46,184 bases of DNA from an uncultured Gammaproteobacteria bacterium. GTDB taxonomy: Bacteria > Pseudomonadota > Gammaproteobacteria > Nitrosococcales > Methylophagaceae. The stretch's first letter is position 1, and each line of letters begins with the position of its first letter. Positions 16,227-24,009 of this stretch are shown one piece after another. The stretch is taken from NCBI GenBank assembly GCA_913042265.1, contig CAJWKF010000006.1, positions 1 to 46,184 on the forward strand. Direction: 5' to 3'. Both the position numbers and the translations under genes were made by a program. The notes under the pieces were generated by a model. That model ran no database searches. It worked only from the letters and a program-made list of their open reading frames with translations, and had not been told where the DNA came from.

Positions 16227-17777
16227 ATGAAATATTTGAAAGCAATAAAAAAGACGACGATCACAGTTATATTAGTAATGTTGGGGGGATGTAGTATTAC
16301 ATCGCTGAATGTTAAAACAAGCTTGGTAGAGCCGATAAAATCTCTAAGCCCTCAAGAAGAAGCTAAAGCCATTACTTTAGCTCTAACCAAGACAGGATCT
16401 GAGTCGGATATCTGGCAGCGTATACGGGGTGGCTTTGAAATGACGTCAGAACAGCCACTTAACGTGTCAACACAAAAGCAATTGAACCGCCTTTTAAAAA
16501 ACCGTGAATATTTGGACATAGTCACGGAACGAGCTAGGCCTTACCTACATTACATTGTCTCCGAACTAGAAAAACGTAACATGCCAATGGAAATAGCTTT
16601 GTTACCAGTGGTTGAAAGTGGATTTAAGCCCCATGTTTATTCAAATAGTGGGGCTGCTGGTTTATGGCAGTTTATGCCTGCAACTGGAAAGATGTTTGGT
16701 CTCGAACAAAATGTTTGGTATGACGGCCGAAGAAATATTGTTGCTTCAACAGATGCGGCTTTGGACTATTTGCAAAAGTTGTATGGTTATTTTGAGGATT
16801 GGCAGTTGGCACTTGCAGCATATAATGCTGGCGAAGGGAGAGTGGGAAGGGCTATTGAGAAAAATAAAAAAGCGGGGAAGCCCACAGACTTTTGGTCATT
16901 AGAGCTACCTGCTGAAACGACAGCCTACGTTCCAAAATTACTGGCTATTTCACACTTAGTTTTACAAGCTAATCATTATGGGTTGACTATACGGCCAATT
17001 GAAAATAAGCCTGTATTTACTGTTGTTAATGTTGGATCACAAATTGACTTGGCATTAGCAGCTAAGTTAGCAGGCATAACTACCGATGAGCTCTACCAAT
17101 TTAATCCAGGCTTTAATTACTGGGCGACACAACCTAAAGGGCCGCATGAACTAGTCATCCCAGTAGAAAATAGTGAAAAGTTCAAACGCAACTTAGCTGC
17201 TTTACCTATGAAAGATAGAATGCAGTGGCAACGACATAAAATAAAAAGAGGTGAGTCATTAAGCGTGATCGCCTTGCAATATAAAACTACGGTCTCAGTA
17301 TTACAACAGACCAATAAATTAAGGTCTTCTAAAATCCGTACTGGTCGACATCTAATGATTCCTATGTCAGCAGGGAGGGATAGGAATTTTAAGAGTCAGG
17401 ATAAATTTGCCAATAACAGGGCAGGCAAAAAAGAAAAAAAAGGTAAAAAAGTTATTCATCTAGTAACGAAAGGTGATACTTGGTGGGACTTAGCCCGCAC
17501 TTATAATGTGAGTATACGAGAACTTGCGGCATGGAACGGGAAAGTGCCAAAGGATACTTTAAGTCTGGGACAGAAACTTGATATTTGGACTATGAGAGCA
17601 CATTCAGGAGAAGCCCTCACTAAAACAATCGATTATGTAATTAAAAGAGGTGACTCCCTTTGGAGAATATCCCAAGAATTTAAAGTCAGCATTGCTCAAT
17701 TAAGAGAGTGGAATGGACTTAGTATACGAAGCTTATTAAAACCAGGTCAGAAATTGACTTTATATGTCGATGTGTAG
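16227..17777 (+). CDS. mltD: Membrane-bound lytic transglycosylase D with three LysM domains
   Basis: This 516-residue lipoprotein cleaves the MurNAc-GlcNAc bond of peptidoglycan with 1,6-anhydro product formation. The signal peptide ends in the lipobox MLGGC with Cys22 as lipidated residue. The SLT domain spans about 105-235: catalytic Glu130 lies in VVESGFKPH, then SGAAGLWQFMPATG and AAYNAGEGRVGRAI. Three LysM repeats follow at about 337-379, 410-454 and 470-514, separated by a lysine-rich linker (about 395-408). E. coli MltD has two LysM repeats, so this one is longer in its wall-binding part. It stands alone behind its own promoter. Confidence 0.96.
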   Translation: MKYLKAIKKTTITVILVMLGGCSITSLNVKTSLVEPIKSLSPQEEAKAITLALTKTGSESDIWQRIRGGFEMTSEQPLNVSTQKQLNRLLKNREYLDIVTERARPYLHYIVSELEKRNMPMEIALLPVVESGFKPHVYSNSGAAGLWQFMPATGKMFGLEQNVWYDGRRNIVASTDAALDYLQKLYGYFEDWQLALAAYNAGEGRVGRAIEKNKKAGKPTDFWSLELPAETTAYVPKLLAISHLVLQANHYGLTIRPIENKPVFTVVNVGSQIDLALAAKLAGITTDELYQFNPGFNYWATQPKGPHELVIPVENSEKFKRNLAALPMKDRMQWQRHKIKRGESLSVIALQYKTTVSVLQQTNKLRSSKIRTGRHLMIPMSAGRDRNFKSQDKFANNRAGKKEKKGKKVIHLVTKGDTWWDLARTYNVSIRELAAWNGKVPKDTLSLGQKLDIWTMRAHSGEALTKTIDYVIKRGDSLWRISQEFKVSIAQLREWNGLSIRSLLKPGQKLTLYVDV

Positions 17778-17796
17778 TGTTAAAAAAGTTCAAATG

Positions 17797-17812
17797 ACCT
17801 CTTGGTAGAGGT
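17797..17812. terminator. Short inverted repeat between convergent mltD and trmL
   Basis: ACCTCT, loop TGGT, AGAGGT lies in the 41-base gap between the two stop codons. There is no T tract on the plus side. On the minus side the T-rich run (ACTTTTTTAAC) is a few bases away, so it may be a weak terminator for trmL. Confidence 0.35.
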
Positions 17813-17818
17813 AAGTTA

Positions 17819-18283
17819 TTACTGACCACCAGAGAAGGCTTGTTGTCTCCAAGCTTCATAACTAATAATAGCGACCGAGTTCGACAAATTGAGGCTTCGA
17901 TTTGACGCTTGCATGGGAATTCGAATGCATTGTTCATTTGGTAAGCTTTCGATAATAGATTCGGGCAAGCCCGAAGTTTCAGATCCAAAGAGCAAAATAT
18001 CCCCAGGATGATAGTCAACTTGATGGTAGTGCTGGGAGCCCTTTGTTGTACAAGCAAAGATACGATGATTGGCCATGACTTTAAGAAAGTCTTTATAATT
18101 TTCATAATGACTAACGTTGGTTAGGTCATGGTAATCAAGACCTGCACGGCGTAACTGTTTTTCCTCGAGCCCAAACCCTAGGGGCCCAATCAAATGCAAA
18201 TGGCAGCCATTATTAGCTGATAAACGAATGATATTACCAGTGTTTGGAGCGATACAAGGTTCATGAAGAGCAATATGAAACAT
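17819..18283 (-). CDS. trmL: tRNA (cytidine(34)-2'-O)-methyltransferase TrmL
   Basis: This 154-residue SPOUT-fold enzyme 2'-O-methylates the wobble nucleotide of tRNA-Leu(CAA) and tRNA-Leu(UAA); the UAA isoacceptor gene is in this window (32298-32384). The minimal length and the trefoil-knot motifs fit: [32 protein letters not shown], then CIRIPM and [16 protein letters not shown]. It lies about 107 bases downstream of tRNA-Met on the same strand, with a hairpin between them. Confidence 0.95.
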   Translation of the reverse strand: MFHIALHEPCIAPNTGNIIRLSANNGCHLHLIGPLGFGLEEKQLRRAGLDYHDLTNVSHYENYKDFLKVMANHRIFACTTKGSQHYHQVDYHPGDILLFGSETSGLPESIIESLPNEQCIRIPMQASNRSLNLSNSVAIISYEAWRQQAFSGGQ

Positions 18284-18303
18284 AGCGAGAGTTTCTGATC
18301 TTT

Positions 18304-18333
18304 GAAATTAAACCGTCATTATTCACTGACGGT
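18304..18333 (-). terminator. Terminator-like hairpin between tRNA-Met and trmL
   Basis: On the minus strand a perfect 7-bp stem ACCGTCA/TGACGGT with an 8-base loop is followed by TTTAATTT. It would end the tRNA-Met transcript just before trmL, or lie in the trmL leader about 20 bases before its ATG. The U tract is broken by AA. Confidence 0.5.
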
Positions 18334-18390
18334 AGCCGACAAGCAACTTAATATGTAGTAGGGCTATAACTGGCAGGGATGGAAAGGTGT

Positions 18391-18467
18391 TGGTGGCTAT
18401 GGGTGGATTCGAACCACCGACCCCATCATTATGAGTGATGTGCTCTAACCAACTGAGCTACATAGCC
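18391..18467 (-). tRNA. Elongator tRNA-Met (CAT)
   Basis: This 77-base gene with encoded CCA starts GGCTATGTAGCTCAG. Acceptor GGCTATG pairs with CATAGCC, and the anticodon arm ATCACTCATAATGAT is identical in the loop and stem to E. coli metT-type elongator tRNA. The initiator features (C1-A72 mismatch, three G-C pairs in the anticodon stem) are absent. It lies beyond ychF, as in pseudomonads. Confidence 0.94.
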
Positions 18468-18481
18468 ACGCGAAGCTGGGC

Positions 18482-18510
18482 ATTTTACGATGCTACTACT
18501 TAAATATCAA
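18482..18510 (-). promoter_or_regulatory. Promoter of tRNA-Met
   Basis: On the minus strand TTGATA (18505-18510, 5 of 6) and TAAAAT (18482-18487) are separated by 17 bases. A G+C-rich GCCC follows the -10, like the discriminator of stringently controlled stable-RNA promoters. The expected start is about 18475, 8 bases before the mature 5' end. Confidence 0.62.
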
Positions 18511-18836
18511 GTTATTTACGGCTTGCCTGATAGTTGGAGGCCTAAACTAGAGTATTTTAGTATAAGTCGTAATCATTTAAGCTCGCACGATGGTAAATAG
18601 AATAAATAAGAACATGTTTGAAATACTGCAAACTTAAGGGTAGAAAATCAGCTTAATGAGGCCATGCTTGCCATTAGGTCATAAAATGTTATGAATTTAA
18701 AGCTCAAGCCTTCATCTGGTATATACGAGTAATAGGTTTATTTTTACTGGGAGCTAACCTGTTTTTTATGAAAGAAATAATAAATGTTGTTACCTAAGTT
18801 GCCTCAGAGGTTGCCATATATATGCGGGTTAAGAAT
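18511..18836. other. Gene-free stretch between tRNA-Met and ychF
   Basis: About 325 bases with no ORF of note, no tRNA and no clear terminator behind ychF. Only weak inverted repeats are seen (CATAA/TTATG near 18682; AGGTT/AACCT around 18733-18760 with Ts to its right). Stop codons are frequent in all frames. I see no evidence of function beyond spacing or an unrecognised small RNA. Confidence 0.4.
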
Positions 18837-19928
18837 TTAAACATTAAACCTAAAGTGCATCACATCACCATCCTGAATAATATAATCTTTACCTTCTAAA
18901 CGCCATTTTCCTGCGTCCTTGGCGCCAGCTTCACCATTGTGCTCGACGAAGGGATCGTAACCAATTACTTCGGCTCGGATAAAGCCCTTTTCGAAATCAG
19001 TATGTATGACCCCTGCTCCTTGCGGCGCTGTTGCACCTATAGCTACAGTCCATGCTCGTACTTCTTTAATACCAGCAGTGAAGTAGGTTTGTAGGCTTAA
19101 TAAACTATAGCCACTACGAATAACTCGATTTAAACCAGGTTCTTGAAGGCCTAAATCTTCTAAAAAAGCCATTTTTTCATCATCATTTAACTCAGCAATT
19201 TCGGACTCGATTGCAGCGCAAATAACGACTACAGTTGCAGCTTCCGTTGATGCGTGCGCGTTCAAGGCATCTAGAGAAGGGTTGTCATTAAAGCCCTCTT
19301 CTGAGACATTGGCAATGTACATAGTGGGCTTGATAGTGAGTAAGTGTATTTCTTTGAGCAATACGCACTGCTCATCATCTAAAGCCATGGTGCGTATAGC
19401 TAAGCCTTGGTTTAAGTGTTCCTGCATCTGAGTTAACAATTCGAGACGTGCTTTGGCGACTTTATCACCACCTTTGGCATCACGAGTGGTTTTCGTAATA
19501 GCTTTTTCAACACTTTCCAAATCAGCCAAAGCTAATTCAGTATTAATAACTTCAATGTCATCTAAAGGTGAGACTTTACCGGAAACATGGACAACATTGT
19601 CATCTTCAAAGCAGCGAACAACATGAGCAATGGCATCAGTTTCACGAATATTAGCTAAAAATTTATTACCTAAGCCTTCACCTTTTGATGCACCTGCAAC
19701 GAGTCCTGCGATATCGACGAATTCCATTGTTGTGGGTATGACGCGTTCGGGATTCACAATGCTAGCCAAAGCATCCATTCTGATGTCAGGAACTGGCACA
19801 ATACCAATGTTAGGTTCAATCGTACAAAAGGGATAGTTCTGTGCTTCGATGCCGGCTTGTGTCAGTGCATTAAATAGTGTGGATTTACCGACATTAGGTA
19901 AACCAACAATGCCACATTTGAATCCCAT
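18837..19928 (-). CDS. ychF: Redox-regulated ATPase/GTP-binding protein YchF
   Basis: This 363-residue member of the Obg-related P-loop family prefers ATP, binds ribosomes and the proteasome-like machinery in various species, and negatively affects the oxidative stress response. Motifs: P-loop [14 protein letters not shown] near the start, [10 protein letters not shown] switch, [17 protein letters not shown], and a C-terminal TGS domain ending in the conserved [17 protein letters not shown]. Length is standard. It follows pth on the same strand (63-base gap), an order common in gammaproteobacteria. Confidence 0.97.
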   Translation of the reverse strand: MGFKCGIVGLPNVGKSTLFNALTQAGIEAQNYPFCTIEPNIGIVPVPDIRMDALASIVNPERVIPTTMEFVDIAGLVAGASKGEGLGNKFLANIRETDAIAHVVRCFEDDNVVHVSGKVSPLDDIEVINTELALADLESVEKAITKTTRDAKGGDKVAKARLELLTQMQEHLNQGLAIRTMALDDEQCVLLKEIHLLTIKPTMYIANVSEEGFNDNPSLDALNAHASTEAATVVVICAAIESEIAELNDDEKMAFLEDLGLQEPGLNRVIRSGYSLLSLQTYFTAGIKEVRAWTVAIGATAPQGAGVIHTDFEKGFIRAEVIGYDPFVEHNGEAGAKDAGKWRLEGKDYIIQDGDVMHFRFNV

Positions 19929-19991
19929 GTTACTTCCTTATGATTAATCTGCTCGAAGCAAATCTGTGTATGTTAATGAATGATGATAACT

Positions 19992-20564
19992 TTACTGAGA
20001 GTGTAGCCAGTGCATTGCCTTTTCAAGATCTCCAGAGAAAATATCTGGCAATGCACATAGTGAATCAGAAATTGCTGAGACTATATTTTGTCGATCAGTT
20101 TGAGACGGCTTACTTAAAACATAGTCTGCAACTTGGCGACTATCTCCGGGATGTGCAATGCCTATGCGGCAGCGTAAAAAATCATTACTGTTGGTACAAG
20201 TAATAATATCCCGTAAACCATTATGGCCTCCATGGCCACCTCCGCGCTTCAATCTAGCGGTACCTGTAGGCAAATCAAGTTCATCATGGATAATTAAAAT
20301 ATTGCAAGGAGGAATTTTATAGAAATTGGCTAAAGCAGCAACAGATTGCCCACTGCGATTCATAAAGAGTAAAGGCTTAAGCAAAAATATTTTATGCTGT
20401 GAAGATTGGCACTGAGCCAACTGACCATGATATTTGTTATCAACAGTAAAGGTTGTTTTCATATCATAGGCCAGCTGATCCAATGACCAGAACCCAACAT
20501 TATGTCGGGTTTGTTCGTATTGTGGGCCTGGGTTGCCCAACCCGGCGATTAACCAGTTAGCCAT
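19992..20564 (-). CDS. pth: Peptidyl-tRNA hydrolase
   Basis: This 190-residue monomeric enzyme frees tRNA from prematurely dropped peptidyl-tRNA. The N-terminus WLIAGLGNPGPQYEQTRHNVGF contains Asn11 and the catalytic His21. LLKPLLFMNRSGQSV, the ILIIHDELDLPTG motif with its conserved Asp, and GGGHGGHNGLRDI are also present. It lies 24 bases after rplY, the usual rplY-pth-ychF order. Confidence 0.97.
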   Translation of the reverse strand: MANWLIAGLGNPGPQYEQTRHNVGFWSLDQLAYDMKTTFTVDNKYHGQLAQCQSSQHKIFLLKPLLFMNRSGQSVAALANFYKIPPCNILIIHDELDLPTGTARLKRGGGHGGHNGLRDIITCTNSNDFLRCRIGIAHPGDSRQVADYVLSKPSQTDRQNIVSAISDSLCALPDIFSGDLEKAMHWLHSQ

Positions 20565-20588
20565 AATCGAGGCCTCTATATGACGAAC

Positions 20589-21284
20589 TTACTCTTCAGT
20601 CGCTGTTTCACCTTCAGCTTCATCTTCAGCAGGCTCAGCAGGCTCATCAGTCTCTTCTTCTTCTTCTACAACAAGACGAGGCATGTGAACGTTAACGACA
20701 GATTGGTCGTAAGAAGAATGTTCACCTTCTGCAAGGTCTTCTTCTTTACCATGTGAAAGGGCCGTCAATGTCACACCTTTTGGTAAAACAACCTCAGACA
20801 AATGAATACTCTGATCTAATTCTAATGTAGAAATATCGACTTCAATGTATTCAGGTAAATCTTGTGGTAAACAAGAAACCTCGACATCTGACATTAAGCG
20901 AGACAGCACGGCACCACCTTTAATGGCAGCGGAAACATCTTCACCAAGGAAATGTAACCTCACCGACATTGTCATAGCGTGTTTAGCATCTACACGTAAG
21001 AAATCGGCGTGCATTATTTTGCTATCTTTAGCAGGATGACGTTGTAAATCTTTTAAAACGACTTGCTGTTTCTTACCGTCAACGATAATTGTCAAGATAT
21101 GAGCATAAAATGCTTCCTCTTGTAGATGACGCAAAAATCGGTTGTGATCTAGACTAATTGAAACAGGTGCATCACTACTACCATAAATAATAGCGGGTAC
21201 ATTACCAGCATGACGTAGGCGGCGGCTCGCACCTTTCCCCTCATCAGTGCGGAGCTCAGCATGAACTTCAAATAAATTTTCCAT
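20589..21284 (-). CDS. rplY: 50S ribosomal protein bL25 (Ctc/TL5 long form)
   Basis: This 231-residue 5S rRNA-binding protein has the L25 domain at about 1-92 (LRTDEGKGASRRLRHAGNVPAIIYG) and a TL5-type C-terminal beta domain at about 95-190. E. coli L25 is only 94 residues; the long form is usual in many other bacteria. The tail after about 205 is almost purely acidic (Glu, Asp, Ala, Pro). I start it at the ATG with GGAG seven bases upstream; an in-frame ATG at 21308 would add eight residues. A TATAAT on the minus strand near 21322-21327 suggests its own promoter. Confidence 0.95.
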   Translation of the reverse strand: MENLFEVHAELRTDEGKGASRRLRHAGNVPAIIYGSSDAPVSISLDHNRFLRHLQEEAFYAHILTIIVDGKKQQVVLKDLQRHPAKDSKIMHADFLRVDAKHAMTMSVRLHFLGEDVSAAIKGGAVLSRLMSDVEVSCLPQDLPEYIEVDISTLELDQSIHLSEVVLPKGVTLTALSHGKEEDLAEGEHSSYDQSVVNVHMPRLVVEEEEETDEPAEPAEDEAEGETATEE

Positions 21285-21412
21285 TGTTTTCTCCAAAATC
21301 ATGAGCAAAGTTTTTACTGCCCATTATAAATTGCCACTATAGTTTGGTGGCGATTGCTTGCCTCCCCGCGACCAGGTTCGGCATCTTTTTAGTACGTTAG
21401 ATAACTGATATG

Positions 21413-22348
21413 TTAATCCATATACAAAGAGCTAACGGACTCTTCGGCATTAATCCGGTACATGGCTTCTGCTAGCATCTCAACAATGCTAAGCGGCCGG
21501 ATCTTATCACATTTTTTTGCTTCTGGGCGCAAAGGGATAGTATTTGTAACGACCAATTCATCCAAAACCGAGTTAGTAATATTCTCAACTGCATCGCCAG
21601 ATAAAATAGCATGAGTACAGTAAGCGACTACTCGAGTAGCGCCTTTCTCTTTAAGAGCAGCAGCAGCAGCGCATAGTGTGCCACCAGTATCGACCATATC
21701 ATCAATTAGTACACAAACACGACCTTCTATTTCACCAATTATATGCATGACTTTGGCAACGTTTGCCTGAGGACGGCGTTTATCAATAATGGCTAGCTCG
21801 ACGTCAAGTAACTTAGCCAATGCGCGTGCTCGGACTACGCCACCAACATCGGGTGAAACAACAACTAAGTCTTGATACTTATGCTTCCAAATATCACCAA
21901 GAAGTATGGGTGAGGCATATATATTGTCTACTGGGCAGTCAAAAAACCCTTGTATTTGATCTGCATGTAAATCGACTGTTAAAACGCGGTCAGCACCAAC
22001 ACCTGTTAGCATGTTAGCCACGACTTTAGCAGTGATAGCAACACGAGCAGAGCGCGGTCTACGATCTTGTCTTGAGTATCCCATGTAAGGGATTACTAAG
22101 GTAATGCGTTTTGCCGAAGCCCGACGAAGAGCATCTGTCATCACCATTAATTCCATCAGGTTTTCATTAGCAGGCATACAGGTAGGTTGGACAATGAATA
22201 CATCTTTGCCTCGAACATTATCTAAAATTTCAACCATGACTTCGCCGTCACTAAAGGACTCGACGCTGGCTTTACCTAGAGGAACGTTAAGAAAGCGAGC
22301 GACATCTGATGATAGCTGGGGGTTTGCATTACCCGTGAATACCATCAT
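21413..22348 (-). CDS. prs: Ribose-phosphate pyrophosphokinase
   Basis: This enzyme makes PRPP from ribose-5-phosphate and ATP for nucleotide, His, Trp and NAD synthesis. The catalytic flexible loop is in [17 protein letters not shown], the metal site in [11 protein letters not shown], and the PRPP loop in [13 protein letters not shown]. Starting at the ATG giving [12 protein letters not shown] gives 311 residues, the family norm; an upstream GTG at 22399 would add 17 residues ([10 protein letters not shown]...), and neither start has a clear Shine-Dalgarno. It follows tRNA-Gln on the same strand, the classic ispE-tRNA-Gln-prs order. Confidence 0.94.
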   Translation of the reverse strand: MMVFTGNANPQLSSDVARFLNVPLGKASVESFSDGEVMVEILDNVRGKDVFIVQPTCMPANENLMELMVMTDALRRASAKRITLVIPYMGYSRQDRRPRSARVAITAKVVANMLTGVGADRVLTVDLHADQIQGFFDCPVDNIYASPILLGDIWKHKYQDLVVVSPDVGGVVRARALAKLLDVELAIIDKRRPQANVAKVMHIIGEIEGRVCVLIDDMVDTGGTLCAAAAALKEKGATRVVAYCTHAILSGDAVENITNSVLDELVVTNTIPLRPEAKKCDKIRPLSIVEMLAEAMYRINAEESVSSLYMD

Positions 22349-22438
22349 GCTGTTGTCAGCTGTCCGCTGTTGTAGTTGAGAAAGTCTGTTTTTGCTCACG
22401 ATTAGTTGCCGAAATCTCTGTTAATAGAACAAAAAAAA

Positions 22439-22513
22439 TGGCTGGGGTACCAGGATTCGAACCTGGGAATGCAAGGATCAAAACCTTGTGCCTTACCGCT
22501 TGGCGATACCCCA
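22439..22513 (-). tRNA. tRNA-Gln (TTG)
   Basis: This 75-base gene with encoded CCA has acceptor TGGGGTA pairing with TACCCCA, discriminator G73 and an anticodon loop of TTTTGAT. TGGGGTATCGCCAAGCGG is the typical tRNA-Gln start. It lies between ispE and prs, as in Pseudomonas and relatives. Confidence 0.96.
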
Positions 22514-22523
22514 ACTGAAATAA

Positions 22524-22550
22524 AACATAACTTTAACATCTTGTTGTCAA
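22524..22550 (-). promoter_or_regulatory. Possible promoter of tRNA-Gln and prs
   Basis: On the minus strand a perfect -35, TTGACA (22545-22550), is 15 bases from TATGTT (22524-22529, 4 of 6). The spacing is short, so the -10 assignment is uncertain. Transcription would begin a few bases before the tRNA and run on into prs. Confidence 0.45.
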
Positions 22551-22558
22551 ACTGTGGC

Positions 22559-23395
22559 TTAATTTCTTAAATCCATTAGTGTAGCCAATGGAGATTGATT
22601 GCATCCTTTTGCAATAAACCCCTGCCAATTCTGGGGCAAATTATCTAACACTTGTTGCGCTTGAACTTGGCTACTGAAGTCGGCAAAGATACAAGCACCT
22701 GTTCCTGACATTCGCGATTTACCATAACAATTCAACCAGTCTACGGCCTGTGAAATAGCAGGATAGCTTTTTAAAACCACACCTTCACAGATATTTTCAC
22801 CCTCGCCAGAAAGGAAGCGCGATATTGTGATAGGTTCGCAATCGCGTGTCAATTCTTGAGATGAGAATACTTCAGCTGTAGAGACCTGACAATCGGGTAC
22901 GATGATGACATACCATGGTTCAGCCGGCAATATAGGCGTTAATTCTTCACCGACACCTTCAGCCCAAGCTGCATACCCATGAATAAATACAGGCACATCT
23001 GCGCCGAGAGTTAGCCCTAATTGTGCTAATTCGTTGGTTGTTAATTTAGTCTTCCAAAGATGGTTAAGTGCGATTAAAGTTGTTGCAGCATTGGAGCTGC
23101 CGCCACCTAAGCCTCCACCTATAGGGAGCCTTTTTTTTATGGAAATTTTTGCACCCTGCGGTGAATTAGTATGTGATTGAAGACATTTTGCTGCTCGAAG
23201 GATTATATTAGATTCATTTTTAACACCTTTGACAGGTGTTAAAAGTTCTAGCGTAGTGCTCTGCTCAATTTGAAATTCTAAGGAATCACAATAGTCTAAG
23301 AATTGGAACACAGTTTGAATTTCATGGTACCCATCATTACGCTGGGCAGTGACATGTAAAAAAAGATTTATTTTCGCGGGGGAAGGCCAAGCCAT
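22559..23395 (-). CDS. ispE: 4-diphosphocytidyl-2-C-methyl-D-erythritol kinase
   Basis: This 278-residue GHMP kinase phosphorylates CDP-methylerythritol in the non-mevalonate isoprenoid pathway. WPSPAKINLFLHV with the conserved Lys opens the protein, and the ATP loop is LPIGGGLGGGSSNAA (about 90-104). SRMSGTGACIF is the third motif. The ATG chosen overlaps the lolB stop as TGATG, indicating coupling; an ATG at 23413 would add six residues. Products feed isoprenoid chain synthesis, including undecaprenyl phosphate and quinones. Confidence 0.95.
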   Translation of the reverse strand: MAWPSPAKINLFLHVTAQRNDGYHEIQTVFQFLDYCDSLEFQIEQSTTLELLTPVKGVKNESNIILRAAKCLQSHTNSPQGAKISIKKRLPIGGGLGGGSSNAATTLIALNHLWKTKLTTNELAQLGLTLGADVPVFIHGYAAWAEGVGEELTPILPAEPWYVIIVPDCQVSTAEVFSSQELTRDCEPITISRFLSGEGENICEGVVLKSYPAISQAVDWLNCYGKSRMSGTGACIFADFSSQVQAQQVLDNLPQNWQGFIAKGCNQSPLATLMDLRN

Positions 23396-24009
23396 CACTG
23401 CACATATTTCCAATTGTCCACAACGAGTCGCATACTTAACTCAGGGTGAGACATAAAAATTTTCGATGGCATTTGCCGCTGCCCATAGGTTTTGTATTGT
23501 TGGTAATTAATTTTCCATCCCTGTTGCTCTATGTATTTGAGTCGACCTTGATTGTCTATTTCAATGCTTTTATAGGGAGTGCCACCCTGATAAGGTACGC
23601 CCTTTAACCAACTACGTAAGGCGCTCAGGGGAAGATTCAAGTTGAAAGTTTCAGTAAGTAAGGCCTGAGGGCTTGATGAGGTAACTATTTTACCATCGGA
23701 GAGGGTTAAAATGACTTGATCAGGGGTCCCATCTAAATGGAATCCACCCTGTGAAAATGGTCCCATCATCTTAATGAGATAAACACCGTTGTTTTCATGC
23801 CAGTTTATTCCTGCATTCCAAGCTTTTTTATCTTGAGCTATGGATACCCTGCCCACCATTTGCCATTTTGTTAGTTGTCTGAATTCTGCTTGTCTCTCTT
23901 GCCACCCAATGCTTGGGTCTCTAGCGGAGTATGACTTTTCATATAAAGGCGCGCAGGCGGAGAGGAACAATACGACTAGGACAATGCTAGATAATTTATG
24001 CTTATGCAC
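23395..24009 (-). CDS. lolB: Outer-membrane lipoprotein receptor LolB
   Basis: This 204-residue lipoprotein takes lipoproteins from LolA and inserts them into the outer membrane. The signal peptide ends in the lipobox FLSAC with Cys19. The domain motifs WQMVGRVSIAQDKKAW, GGFHLDG and the LSALRSWLKGVPYQGG stretch fit LolB. It starts with GTG that overlaps the stop of the upstream TPR gene by one base (TAGTG). The TPR-lolB-ispE order is conserved in pseudomonads and relatives. Confidence 0.94.
   Translation of the reverse strand: MHKHKLSSIVLVVLFLSACAPLYEKSYSARDPSIGWQERQAEFRQLTKWQMVGRVSIAQDKKAWNAGINWHENNGVYLIKMMGPFSQGGFHLDGTPDQVILTLSDGKIVTSSSPQALLTETFNLNLPLSALRSWLKGVPYQGGTPYKSIEIDNQGRLKYIEQQGWKINYQQYKTYGQRQMPSKIFMSHPELSMRLVVDNWKYVQ

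Noticed and set aside
19940-20203. 87-codon plus-strand ORF
   Set aside because: Mostly antisense to pth, which has clear motifs; no independent support.
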